A stretch of 64,000 bases of DNA. Origin: GCA-001856825 sp038729485. Lineage in GTDB: Archaea > Thermoplasmatota > Thermoplasmata > Thermoplasmatales > GCA-001856825. This document shows positions 52,928 to 64,000 of the stretch, one piece after another; the first letter of the stretch is position 1; each line of letters starts with the position of its first letter. The position numbers and the translations under genes were made by a program. The stretch spans positions 1 to 64,000 of the forward strand of contig JAVYRX010000003.1 of assembly GCA_038729485.1 (NCBI GenBank). Direction: 5' to 3'. The notes beneath the pieces were generated by a model that ran no database searches, had not been told where the DNA came from, and saw only the letters and a list, made by a program, of their open reading frames with translations.

Positions 52928-53821
52928 TTGGCCTTTCCAAACATATTAAATGGATCCATAGGAACAGGAGTTAAGTCCCTCTACTATTTTGTGATGTTTG
53001 AGATATACGATCCCGTCATCACAGTAGTTGCGATAGCTCTAGGGATATTGATTCTAGTAAATAGCAGTCTTGAGCTGGGTTACCAATTTAAGAACATATT
53101 GATAAAGCTGCTTTTACTGCTAGTGCTCTCAAACATCTCCTTTTTCCTTCTGCAGGACTTCCTTTACATTGGTTCTTTACTCTATAGGCAGCTGTGGTCT
53201 TTTGGCGTTCCAGACCATACATTTTCATCCGGGCAGGATATTCTGGCTGAGCTAGAGATTGGTGGAAACGCAGGTTCCATTTTGAGTTTTCTCATAATAA
53301 TGATATTCCTCTCTTTGATGCTTTATCTCCTTCTCTTTCTTTCTCTGAGATTAGCCATCATATATACCCTGCCAATAATAGCTCCAGTACTCACCCTTCT
53401 TATAATAATTCCAGGGACCAATGAGTTGGGGGAAAGAATCTGGTTCATATTTATAGATGCGATCGTGGCACCGATATTAACGGGGATACCGCTTATACTG
53501 GCAACGTATGTGGTCAACGACAGCGTACTAGTCTTGGGCTTCATAACTCTTGCTGACCTTATCCCCATAATGCTTTCATTTGGCCAGAATTCACGGTTCT
53601 CCGGGCTATTTCTTGGAAAGTCTGTAAATGCCGGAGTGGAGAGGAGCAAATCTATGGTAATTGGGGGCATTAGAAAGGGGGCGCCGCTTTCAGCAAAGGT
53701 TCCTGAATCCAATGGGACTTCAGGAAAAACCCAAGAAATAGGATCAGTAAGGAAGTATACCCCTCTAAACGAACAAAATAACGGCAATTCTTCTCTATTC
53801 TTCAAGGTAAGGAGAGAATGA
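52928..53821 (+). CDS. VirB6/CedA-like polytopic membrane protein
   Basis: 297 residues from a TTG start, intact. About six membrane helices: ~30-48, ~57-77, ~83-93, ~115-140, ~143-165 and ~172-215. The pattern LRLAIIYTLPIIAPVLTLLI...GERIWFIFIDAIVAPILTGIPLIL resembles the core of VirB6/TrbL and CedA proteins that form the inner-membrane platform of type IV secretion or DNA-import machines. The C-terminal ~80 residues are polar and cytoplasmic. It overlaps the next gene by an ATGA. Confidence 0.55.
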   Translation: MAFPNILNGSIGTGVKSLYYFVMFEIYDPVITVVAIALGILILVNSSLELGYQFKNILIKLLLLLVLSNISFFLLQDFLYIGSLLYRQLWSFGVPDHTFSSGQDILAELEIGGNAGSILSFLIIMIFLSLMLYLLLFLSLRLAIIYTLPIIAPVLTLLIIIPGTNELGERIWFIFIDAIVAPILTGIPLILATYVVNDSVLVLGFITLADLIPIMLSFGQNSRFSGLFLGKSVNAGVERSKSMVIGGIRKGAPLSAKVPESNGTSGKTQEIGSVRKYTPLNEQNNGNSSLFFKVRRE

Positions 53822-54081
53822 AAATACATAAGTTTCAGACGGCACAGATAAAACTTGGTCCTCTGGAGGGAAAACCGCTCTATAGACTACTCATAGCTAG
53901 TGCAATAGTCCTTATTTCCCTGTACTTCTTTAATCTATATGGCCTGATATCGCTCGCTGTATTACCTCTTTTCCTGATACGGAGTCAAAACGATTATCTG
54001 GACGAGATCATAATCAAGAAAATACAGGGCATAACAGTGCCAGATCTTCTACCGGTATGCGGTCGCGGAAAGGTAGCATAA
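53818..54081 (+). CDS. VirB3/PrgI-like small membrane protein
   Basis: 87 residues. A short amphipathic start (KFQTAQIKLGPLEGKPLYR) precedes a hydrophobic hairpin (LLIASAIVLISLYFFNLYGLISLAVLPLFLI) and a charged helix SQNDYLDEIIIKKIQ. This is the layout of VirB3/TrbD/PrgI proteins, which in type IV secretion operons directly precede VirB4, as here. The ATG overlaps the VirB6-like stop (ATGA). The last ~12 residues look atypical, so the end may be disturbed. Confidence 0.5.
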   Translation: MKIHKFQTAQIKLGPLEGKPLYRLLIASAIVLISLYFFNLYGLISLAVLPLFLIRSQNDYLDEIIIKKIQGITVPDLLPVCGRGKVA

Positions 54082-54139
54082 GAGATCTTTGAGACAAATT
54101 ACAACTTTCAGAATATCAGAATAATTGGATAATTTTAAC

Positions 54140-54397
54140 ATGGCCTCAATTGTGAACACTTTTTCTGAAGTTATGTTGATACTAAAAGTACCGTACAAGA
54201 TACCAGTTGAAAGATTTATTACAGGGTTCAAGGCGTACGATTTACTTTTTGAAAATTTAGATGCGATCACATATGCATATTTCGTTATAATAGAATTATC
54301 TAAGAATGACGAATTCGAAGCGACGATGGCGAACTTTGGTATACCATTCTCTAGGCTAAGTGAAGAGGAGGTCGGTGTTCTCGATGCCATCGTTTGA
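54140..54397 (+). CDS. Unknown protein between VirB3-like and VirB4-like genes
   Basis: 85 residues from ATG 54140 (an in-frame TTG at 54125 adds five). Predicted alpha/beta, beginning MASIVNTFSEVMLILKVPYKIP. It overlaps the VirB4-like start by 14 bases. It may be an independent small protein or the detached N-terminal segment of the VirB4-like protein, because lesions are frequent in this cluster. I cannot assign a function. Confidence 0.4.
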   Translation: MASIVNTFSEVMLILKVPYKIPVERFITGFKAYDLLFENLDAITYAYFVIIELSKNDEFEATMANFGIPFSRLSEEEVGVLDAIV

Positions 54398-55960
54398 TAA
54401 AAGAAGGGAATACGGGGTACAGAAGGAATGGTACTACCTGAAGAATGGAAAAGGAATTGCCTTCGCTGAAATGAAAGATATCCCATTTGAGATAGATGAA
54501 TCGTTCAAAATAAGATCAGAACGTAACGTCTCCAGTGTTGGACAGATAATAAGGGTGCATCCAGTCGATGAAAACATGGCTTGGAATCTCATAACGAGAG
54601 AATACAACCGTAGGGTTTTGAGATTGCCATTCAGCAAAGTTGCGGAAGATAAGAATACCAAAATGAAGAAGTTAATGCTAGAAAACATAGAGAGAATAAA
54701 GGACGAGCTGGCATGAGGGAAGACAAGGGTGATTAAGTATTCTTCCTCCTATTTCGTGACCGGAAGAGGGGAAGAGCTCTTCGAAGAAAGAAGAGGTCTT
54801 CTGAAATATCTGAAGAAATTAGGCATAAGGGCAGAAGGTAAAAGATACGCTGACATTAAGATAAGGAATAAATTCATTTCAGGGAATGTCGGGGGAATAT
54901 ACCTGGATCCGGAATCAACTTCGCATTTGATCCCCATAAGCCGTGGCTATTTATTCAATGAGAAAGGAACATAATACGGGAGATGTGACGTTAGCGGCGC
55001 TCCAATTTTCCTTGACAGGTCAACTCTTCCGTCATCGCATGAACTCGTAGCAGGTATGACCGGATTTGGGAAGTCTTATTTTGTCAAGGCAACAATGTTC
55101 AGAGAGAAGGTTTCTCGTGGAACGGATGTGAAAATAGTGGACCCGCTGGGTGAATATGGGAACCTTGCTTCCAGCATTGGCGCTAAATCAGTTGATCTTC
55201 TAAATATGGAAATGAATATGCTTGAAAAGGTAGAGTTTCTTTCCCCCAAGGAAAATGTTAACAGAACAATCTCCCTGCTAACTACGTTGTTTGATCTTAA
55301 CAACGAAGACCTGGGTATTCTTGATACGGGTTTGACTATGATATACGAGGCAAATCTAGACGTTAGTCTTCCCAAAGATTTTGTCGAAAGAAAATCTCAG
55401 GAAGTATACAACAAAATCTCTCCGATATTGACGGTTCAGTAAAAAAATTCTGCACGGGTAAAAATCCACAGATGGATGGCGATGTTCGGATGGACTTAAG
55501 AAAGGTTCCTAAGAAACTTTGGCCGTTTTATATGCTACTTTCTCTTGATCTTTTGATAAGAAGTGCCGAACGGAAGGAATCGAATCTGATAATAGATGAA
55601 GCTCACTATCTTCTACAGGATGAGGTCGTTGGCTCACTCGAGAGGTATGTCAGGCATGCGAGGCACAACAATCTCTCACTCATATTGATATCTCAGTCAG
55701 CAAGTGATTTTCTAAAGAATAAGTCTTCAATTTCAATAATGGAAAATTGCTCCATTCACGTCCTCTTCAAACATCAAGTTGTCTCTGAAGAGATTGTAAA
55801 ATTTTACAGATTGGACGATAACCTGGCCAACTTCCTCAGAAATGGTGCTGGCTTCAACGGGAAATATTCCAGAGCACTTCTTGTGACTCCAGTTTTCAGC
55901 TCTTTGATGAGGTTCGATAGCAGTGAGGAAGAAAAAAATCTTATTGAGGGACTTCGTTAA
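54384..55960 (+). pseudogene. VirB4-family (CedB/TraE-like) ATPase, interrupted by two stops and one frameshift
   Basis: Four consecutive pieces make one VirB4-like protein of ~525 residues. From 54384: YLKNGKGIAFAEMKDIPFEI... to TGA at 54714. Same frame to TAA at 54972 (GGIYLDPESTSHLIPISRG). Same frame on through Walker A (GMTGFGKSY, 55050-55076) to TAA at 55440. After a -1 shift at an A7 run, KKFCTGKNP... with Walker B NLIIDEAHYLL and the following LSLILISQSASDF. The N-terminal piece and the stretch before Walker A match the VirB4 layout. VirB4 proteins energise pilus assembly and DNA transfer. As read, no single intact ATPase is made unless the stops are recoded. Confidence 0.7.
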
Positions 55961-57975
55961 GGTAAGAAGAATATCTTCCATTAATGAACTAAATCCATTT
56001 CTGATTTCCTGGCTCAAGAGCGGCAAAAAAATAGAATATGTCATAATCAAGAAAAAAGACGTGAAGCCAACGGTATATCCAGCAAAGGAATCCGAAACCC
56101 TAATGAAGAACGTCGGCTGGTATCTTGGAGAATCTACTCATTTCAGCGAGCATGGAAAGAGGCTTTTCATCAAGGGAGATCCCAGGCATCTTGAATTTAG
56201 CGATATTAACCATGCTGATAAAATAATAGAACTTCTCGAAGAAGAGGAGGAAGGATATGTAAAGGTATGTATAAGACATCATTATTTTCCCTCTCGGAAT
56301 AACAACAGGGATATAAGAGCTAGGAAGTGGAAGGAAAGGACAGGTTGGAAGCTCAACATAGAGTTTGAAGGAGACAGTATTGGAGCTTACATAAAGTACG
56401 TTTTTTCTGCGCCCGGCGTAAGTTCATTTTCTGGTGGAATGGGAATCTGGGAGCCGGTCATTGCGTTATGGGAGGTTCCAAATTTCATACCCTCGTATGC
56501 TCCCCCAGAAAGAAACACGGGAGTTGCCATAGGAAGGATCATGGAAAGCGGTAAGGTCTACGTAGACTTTGAAAGGGACCCTCATGCAATGATAGCCGGA
56601 TCGTCTGGATCAGGAAAAAGCACCATGATTGTCGGCATGATGAACTACATACTTGAAAACAAATTGGGAAATGTGACTCTGATTGACCCCCATGTTGACA
56701 CTGCCAGGAAGATGGAAGAATCAAAGGCGAAAAAATTCGTAATATCACCTGAATCCGGAGCATCCATAAATCTGATCGGGAGCAAACGCAGGCTCACATA
56801 TAGGGTTTCAGAGGAGTTTGTTTCTATATTGAAGTCATTTAGGGAACTCCAATACTCAGATCCGCTGGTCGGGCCCAGAATGGAAGATATAATCTCAAGG
56901 GGGGTAACGATCCTTACCAAGAATAGCGGTATGACTCTGGTTCATTTTTACAATATTCTTAAGGACGAAAGAATCAGGGGAGAACTTGTATCTCAATACG
57001 CTGAACAAGACCTCAGGTCATTTCTGAAAGAGCTAGGAAATATGACGGAAGAGGAAAAAGTAAGCACGGAGCGTGCGGTTGGTAGGCTTGTAAATGATCC
57101 TATAATTAAGTCTTTCATTTTGCAATCCAGATGACAGAGGTATTCTGGCTGACGCAATCTCCTCTAACAGTTTAGTGGTATTCGATCTTGACAGGGGCAT
57201 AATCGGATACGAAGATTCTAGGATCTTAGCAAACATCTTTGCCCTTTTAGTCTGGTTTGAGATTTCTTCAATGGGTACTGGTGATTATTTCTTATTTCTT
57301 GAAGAGGCCCAAGATTATCAGACAGATTTGATAGCTGATATGCTAAGTTCAGGGAGGAAGCTCGGACTACACGTCGTATTTGTTACAACTTCTTTTCTTG
57401 CCATATCTGAAAAATCTGAAAATATACGGCCGCTCCATGCGTCAAACATTCCGAACTACATATTTATGAGGATAACGGAACCTGACAAAATGAAGATGAA
57501 AGAGTTCGTAGGAAGAGAACTTCCTGTGCCTAATGATCCTCTAAACTTTTTATATCTTTCACCGGACGGGGTCGAGAAGGGAGTAGTCGAAGCTGTTCGG
57601 TTTTCTAGAATAGAACGTACGTTTAACTGGAGGTCCTTCAATTTTGTAACAGAAGGTATAGGCAATAACATCGAAAGTGAGATAAAAGAAATATTCAAAA
57701 TGATGGAAGGCTGTAAGACTGCCTATTTCGTCCTGGAAGAATTTGTGAGGTACATTGGCGAGTACAATAGGAGACGGATCATATCTATCGTAAAAGAAAT
57801 CATAAGCAGGGAACCTAAGATAAGGTATTTTGGAAGGGTCAATATAAACTTGGGGGACTTCAAAGGAAGGCATGAATGCTTTGTTTTCAACGGAAATGGA
57901 AACGATTGCTCCAGTCTTTTGCAAGAATTCAAGGTCACAAGCAATTTAATATTGACGATCTTGGATAGAAAATGA
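55923..57975 (+). pseudogene. Second T4SS-type ATPase (coupling-protein/HerA-like), single frameshift
   Basis: The first frame (55923-57134, GTG start) has a ~210-residue N-terminal domain, then Walker A AGSSGSGKST (56595-56624) and LIDPHVDTARKM, which recalls the IDPHGD segment of VirD4/TraG-type coupling ATPases. Near 57120-57134 the match jumps +1 into a frame running to 57975 (DDRGILADAISSNSLVVFDL...). That frame contains the Walker B-like FLFLEEAQDY and RKLGLHVVFVTTSF, like the coupling-protein FxDEFQN...aRKyGL...hQ region. Together ~680 residues. There is no N-terminal membrane anchor, unlike classical VirD4. It overlaps the VirB4 end by 38 bases. Confidence 0.65.
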
Positions 57976-58004
57976 TATTTATCTTTAGTCACATTTGACA
58001 AAAG

Positions 58005-58601
58005 ATGAAGGGTGAGGTTAACGAGAATTATTTGAATTCTCTTCTTAGGTTGGAAGTAAAAAACGATTACTCGATAGAAGAGGTTTCTAACCAATTTTAC
58101 AAGGAGGCAAGAAATTATCTAGATTCTCTGAAAGACAGAATAGAGACTGAAACGATTAAAAAAAATGTCAGGCAGATAGGCAAACTTACTAACGAATTGG
58201 AAAACTCAGAAAAATATCTGAGGAAAATAATAGAGCTCAGGATTTCTAAAATTCTAAAGGCCAGGGCAAACAATGAGAAAGAGTATTTAGAGGGGAAGTT
58301 AACGCCAGAGGAACAGATATTTTACGAAAATGTGTCAAAGCTTGTTAAGGAATTCGTAGATCAGCTGGAACGAGGAGAGATAATAATTCCGGTGAACGAG
58401 GCCCATACAGTAAAAGAGGAGGTAGAAAAACCTAACATCTCAAAGGTGGCATTATACATCACCCAGGACGTGAAGGGGATATCTCTAATGGGGAGGCCTG
58501 TTAATCTTACCAAGGAAGACATAATAACACTCCCTTTTGAGTATGCTACGGTCATACAGAAACAAGGGGTCGGGAAGATTTTGGAGAAAAAGGATCTATG
58601 A
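58005..58601 (+). CDS. GINS complex subunit (Gins15/Gins51 type)
   Basis: 198 residues. The helical A domain comes first (~1-130, SIEEVSNQFYKEARNYLDSL...PEEQIFYENVSKLVKEFV). The small C-terminal B domain (~150-198) reads VALYITQDVKGISLMGRPVNLTKEDIITLPFEYATVIQKQGVGKIL. The A-then-B order is that of archaeal Gins15 (Psf1/Sld5-like). GINS joins MCM helicase and a RecJ/Cdc45-like protein at the fork. It has its own TATA-like element (gatatttatc) and is intact, marking the return to core genome after the broken cluster. Confidence 0.8.
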   Translation: MKGEVNENYLNSLLRLEVKNDYSIEEVSNQFYKEARNYLDSLKDRIETETIKKNVRQIGKLTNELENSEKYLRKIIELRISKILKARANNEKEYLEGKLTPEEQIFYENVSKLVKEFVDQLERGEIIIPVNEAHTVKEEVEKPNISKVALYITQDVKGISLMGRPVNLTKEDIITLPFEYATVIQKQGVGKILEKKDL

Positions 58602-58657
58602 TCTTTTTAATGTGAGCGGGAGATATCGAATAGTGGCTAAGAATTGCAAGTAAGAAA

Positions 58658-58669
58658 TCTATATATACA
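58658..58669 (+). promoter_or_regulatory. Promoter of the 23S rRNA gene
   Basis: tctatatataca at 58658-58669 is a strong TATA box in the spacer after GINS, about 130 bases before the mature 23S 5' end. The leader between them contains tgatga (58751-58756) and other processing-leader sequence but no 16S or tRNA gene, so the 23S gene is transcribed on its own. Confidence 0.6.
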
Positions 58670-58797
58670 AAGTATTGCTATAGCTCTTTTGCTCATTATG
58701 CACCCAGGAACATAGATGTTACTGGGGAAGGACTGAAATCCAGTTTGGATTGATGAAGGTCAGCAAAGGGTTAGAATATGGAGATGGATTGCTACAG

Positions 58798-61700
<2,903 letters not shown>

Positions 61701-61797
61701 CTGTAGAATCTGTCTTTCTAACCCTATTGCTGATTTATGAGCAATTTTTAACTTTAGGCGAGGGAAAAATTATTAACTTGACTTTAAGTAAAGCCTT

Positions 61798-62529
61798 GTG
61801 CAGTTGCAGAAAGGGGTAAGTATTGTCACCGCGACATTCAACGAAAGGGAAAACATACCCCTGTTCCTTAAGGCAATAGAAAAGGTCATGGCTGGCTTTA
61901 GCTATGAAGTCATAGTAGTAGACGACAATAGCAAGGACGGTACGGTAGACTTCCTGTTAAGGGAAAAAGAGAAGAATGAGAGGCTTAAGGTCCTAATAAA
62001 TAGGAAAAGGGAGGGACTTCTCAAATCCAATATGATGGGTCTAATGGAAGCAAAGGGAGAGATAAGGGTAGTAATGGATGCAGATCTCCAGCACCCTCCA
62101 GAATCAATACCCGATATGCTGGACTGCATCAATGGGAAAGATGCCGTGATAATGAGCAGGTTCGTCCCTGGAAGTATGTTGGACGATTTTGATCCCACAA
62201 GACGCATAGTTACAGACGTTGCAATTTTTCTCTGCCATTCAATTCTTCCTGAAACGAGAAGATTTTCTGATCCGCTTTCAGGCTTCTTTGCAATAGGCGA
62301 AAACATAAATGTTCCATACGATCCCATAGGGGAACTATTCGACGGGAAACGAGGATTCAAAACCCTAATTCCGATAATATTGTCCAACGCCGGGAAAAAC
62401 ATAATAGAGATGCCTTTCTCATTTCACAAGAGAAACTGGGGCAGGTCAAAGCTTGTTTGGGACAACATCCCGATACCTAGATACCTGATGGAACTTAGTG
62501 CCTATAGGGCTTGGATCAAGGAGGCGTAA
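61798..62529 (+). CDS. Dolichyl-phosphate mannose synthase-like glycosyltransferase (GT2)
   Basis: 243 residues from GTG 61798, which lies ~26 bases after AT-rich aaattattaac (leaderless type). VSIVTATFNERENIPLFLKAIE, VVDDNSKDGT and the DxD-containing VMDADLQHPPESI are GT2/DPM1 hallmarks; SRFVPGS and SGFFAIG follow in order. There is no C-terminal membrane helix. It probably transfers a sugar from a nucleotide to a polyprenyl phosphate for glycoprotein or glycolipid synthesis. Confidence 0.85.
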   Translation: MQLQKGVSIVTATFNERENIPLFLKAIEKVMAGFSYEVIVVDDNSKDGTVDFLLREKEKNERLKVLINRKREGLLKSNMMGLMEAKGEIRVVMDADLQHPPESIPDMLDCINGKDAVIMSRFVPGSMLDDFDPTRRIVTDVAIFLCHSILPETRRFSDPLSGFFAIGENINVPYDPIGELFDGKRGFKTLIPIILSNAGKNIIEMPFSFHKRNWGRSKLVWDNIPIPRYLMELSAYRAWIKEA

Positions 62530-62535
62530 CAATGC

Positions 62536-63168
62536 ATGATCCCTCCTAAGGAGAGGAAGATAAAAGAGGCAGGGGACTTCTTCACCAAATTAAGCGCTAG
62601 GAACGCTTTATTTATTGGAATAAGCGGATCAGTTTCATACGAGCCGAAGGAAAATGACGACGTAGACATCTTCCTGATAGCCAAAGACGGACTGCTCTGG
62701 CTCTCAATTCTTTCAATATTTATATTCAGAAGGGTATTTAGATTCAAGGATCTGTGTCTTTCTCTAAGCATGGATGGCTCCTATGCCATTGAATTCTTCA
62801 AGGGGATGGGAGAAGGTCTCGCAGCCAGAGATTCTCTAAAAGTCATACCAATATTCGGAGAGGCGTATTACAAGTCGGTGCTTAACCTGTCTCCCGCATT
62901 CAATGATGGCAGGACTGCGGATGAACCTGCTAGGGTCAGAGCGCCTCTTCTGCTGATCCCACTAGAGATACTGGCGTTCATTTTCGTTTCTTCTTGGGTT
63001 AATTTGAAGGGGATATACAACAATAGACCGCGACACGCTGGAAGAGAGGGCGGTTTCAAGACGGTGTTCTCGATGCACAAATTCTATCTGGATACGGAGA
63101 AGTACAAGAGGCTCAAGGAGAGCTATTTGAGAGGGGAGGTATATGAAGAGAACAGCAGTGATCTTTAG
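62536..63168 (+). CDS. Nucleotidyltransferase-fold protein
   Basis: 210 residues. ALFIGISGSVSYEPKENDDVDIFLIAK matches the GSxxxG...DxD pattern of the minimal Pol-beta nucleotidyltransferase fold. The N-terminus is basic. A hydrophobic segment at ~70-86 and another at ~140-156 may associate with the membrane. It sits between two GT2 genes in one operon (six bases after the first, overlapping the next). A role in sugar-nucleotide or lipid-linked sugar metabolism is a guess; a minimal NTase of another kind is possible. Confidence 0.6.
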   Translation: MIPPKERKIKEAGDFFTKLSARNALFIGISGSVSYEPKENDDVDIFLIAKDGLLWLSILSIFIFRRVFRFKDLCLSLSMDGSYAIEFFKGMGEGLAARDSLKVIPIFGEAYYKSVLNLSPAFNDGRTADEPARVRAPLLLIPLEILAFIFVSSWVNLKGIYNNRPRHAGREGGFKTVFSMHKFYLDTEKYKRLKESYLRGEVYEENSSDL

Positions 63169-64000
63169 CTACGACGATGGGCCACTTGTTCTTTCTGCCC
63201 TTCGTTCCGCCCTTTCAAGCAGTGTAGAACGCATAATCCTCCTTTATGGAGGAATATGCCCTTACGACGTAATAGAAAAAATAGGGGATCCAAGATTGGT
63301 GAAACTGAGAGAAAACTACAGGATGGGAAAAGTCAATGCGCTAATTTCAGCCATGGGGAATATAGAGGGAGACATAGTATTCCTGATATCGGGGGATTCG
63401 TCATTTGATCCCTATCTCTTCGATTTATGCACAAACGTAATGAAAGAAGACATTGGAGTAATAATCGTTAGCCAGAGGCCTCTCAACAGGGAGCGTTTTA
63501 TTGAGAAAATAGGTGCAATGCTCATAGACATACACAACTTTCAGCTTTCCTTTCTGTCAAAAATGGGTTTGAGCGGACACAACGGTGACTTCATGTGCGT
63601 CAGGAGATCTATCATGTACAACCTTCCTGAAGTCGTGAATGAAGACTCTTACCTGTGCCTGAGGGCTGTCCAGCTGGGTTATCGGGTTCAGTTTCTGGAA
63701 GATGAGGCAGTAAACGTTCTAGTTCCCTCAAACTTCACAGATCTTTTTCAGCAAAGAAGAAGGATAAACTATGGGCATTATCAGATCAACAGGATGGGAC
63801 AGAGCACAATGTCATTAGACACACTTGCATTCAGAAACACTCCCCTTTTCATCGACATCTTAGCTTCGTATTTGAGAGCTAAAAAATGGAGCCCCTCGGT
63901 TATGGCGGGTGCATTGTTTGTTGAGCTGCTTGCAACAATTTCCTCAAGAATTGACATGCTTGTGGGGAAAGATCACAAGAAATGGTTTATCGTGAAAAGG
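63143..64000 (+). CDS. Family 2 glycosyltransferase, cut by the right window edge
   Basis: The frame is open from ATG 63143 (ggaggt six bases upstream) to the end of the window, 286 residues. The GT-A fold opens KRTAVIFSYDDGPLVLSALRSAL. DIVFLISGDSSFDP holds the metal/nucleotide aspartates, and VNEDSYLCLRAVQLGYRV plus FQQRRRINYG correspond to the ED and Q/RxxRW motifs of GT2 enzymes. It overlaps the end of the nucleotidyltransferase gene by 26 bases. Membrane helices may follow beyond the edge. Confidence 0.75.
   Translation, partial: MKRTAVIFSYDDGPLVLSALRSALSSSVERIILLYGGICPYDVIEKIGDPRLVKLRENYRMGKVNALISAMGNIEGDIVFLISGDSSFDPYLFDLCTNVMKEDIGVIIVSQRPLNRERFIEKIGAMLIDIHNFQLSFLSKMGLSGHNGDFMCVRRSIMYNLPEVVNEDSYLCLRAVQLGYRVQFLEDEAVNVLVPSNFTDLFQQRRRINYGHYQINRMGQSTMSLDTLAFRNTPLFIDILASYLRAKKWSPSVMAGALFVELLATISSRIDMLVGKDHKKWFIVKR

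Noticed and set aside
52320..58005. Integrative element bounded by attachment sites
   Set aside because: No tRNA target, integrase gene or matching direct repeats were found at either border of the T4SS-like cluster.

Overview
The window looks like chromosomal DNA of an acidophilic archaeon of the order Thermoplasmatales, or a close relative. Evidence: a lone 23S rRNA gene with its own promoter and no 16S or 5S beside it; archaeal information-processing genes (DNA topoisomerase VI A and B, a GINS subunit, archaeal AspRS, archaeosine and wyosine tRNA-modification enzymes); a plasma-membrane type proton P-type ATPase; a GH15 glucoamylase/trehalase; a short CarA/CarB pair; and many promoters whose TATA box lies about 26 bases before the start codon, as expected for leaderless mRNAs. 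The species cannot be named from sequence alone.

Layout. 1-420: decayed IS3-type transposase. 660-8509: accessory/stress block with an Acr3-like transporter plus Usp protein, a double carboxymuconolactone-decarboxylase-like protein lacking its CxxC, a divergent Usp protein with two radical SAM enzymes (SPASM type and B12 type), an Lrp/AsnC regulator and an unknown protein; several intergenic regions here share the word CAATTATTTG. 8908-11300: drug-export type ABC transporter under a PadR regulator with a palindromic operator candidate. 11494-17548: GH15 enzyme, Hsp20 plus winged-helix regulator, cobalamin adenosyltransferase, cupin, and a DsrE-TusA-SQR sulfur operon. 17665-36649: housekeeping metabolism (carAB, P5C dehydrogenase, DHH nuclease, RaSEA, class II amidotransferase, a CoaD-NTPase fusion, two NifX-like proteins, proton ATPase, tRNA-Phe, gcvT, pdxT, aspS, a UbiD enzyme, prenyl synthase). 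36803-41453: ABC ATPase, extracellular beta-rich protein and permease. 41617-45204: winged-helix protein, Trm56-HD fusion, PRPP synthase, aminotransferase. 45428-52319: a tightly coupled leftward operon from a zinc protein through top6B, top6A, an MFS carrier and Taw2 to SHMT.

52448-57975 is the most interesting part. It is a rightward cluster resembling a minimal conjugation/DNA-import machine: signal peptide plus two-helix VirB2-like pilin, a one-helix small protein, a VirB6/CedA-like polytopic protein, a VirB3/PrgI-like hairpin protein, a VirB4-family ATPase and a second coupling-protein-like ATPase. Related archaeal systems (Ced, Ted) are known mainly from Crenarchaeota/Thermoproteota. 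The pilin and both ATPase genes are interrupted (three in-frame stops, two frameshifts), whereas every long housekeeping gene in the window reads through cleanly. The system is therefore either freshly decaying or uses recoding. It is followed by GINS, the 23S rRNA gene, and a glycosyltransferase group running off the right edge.
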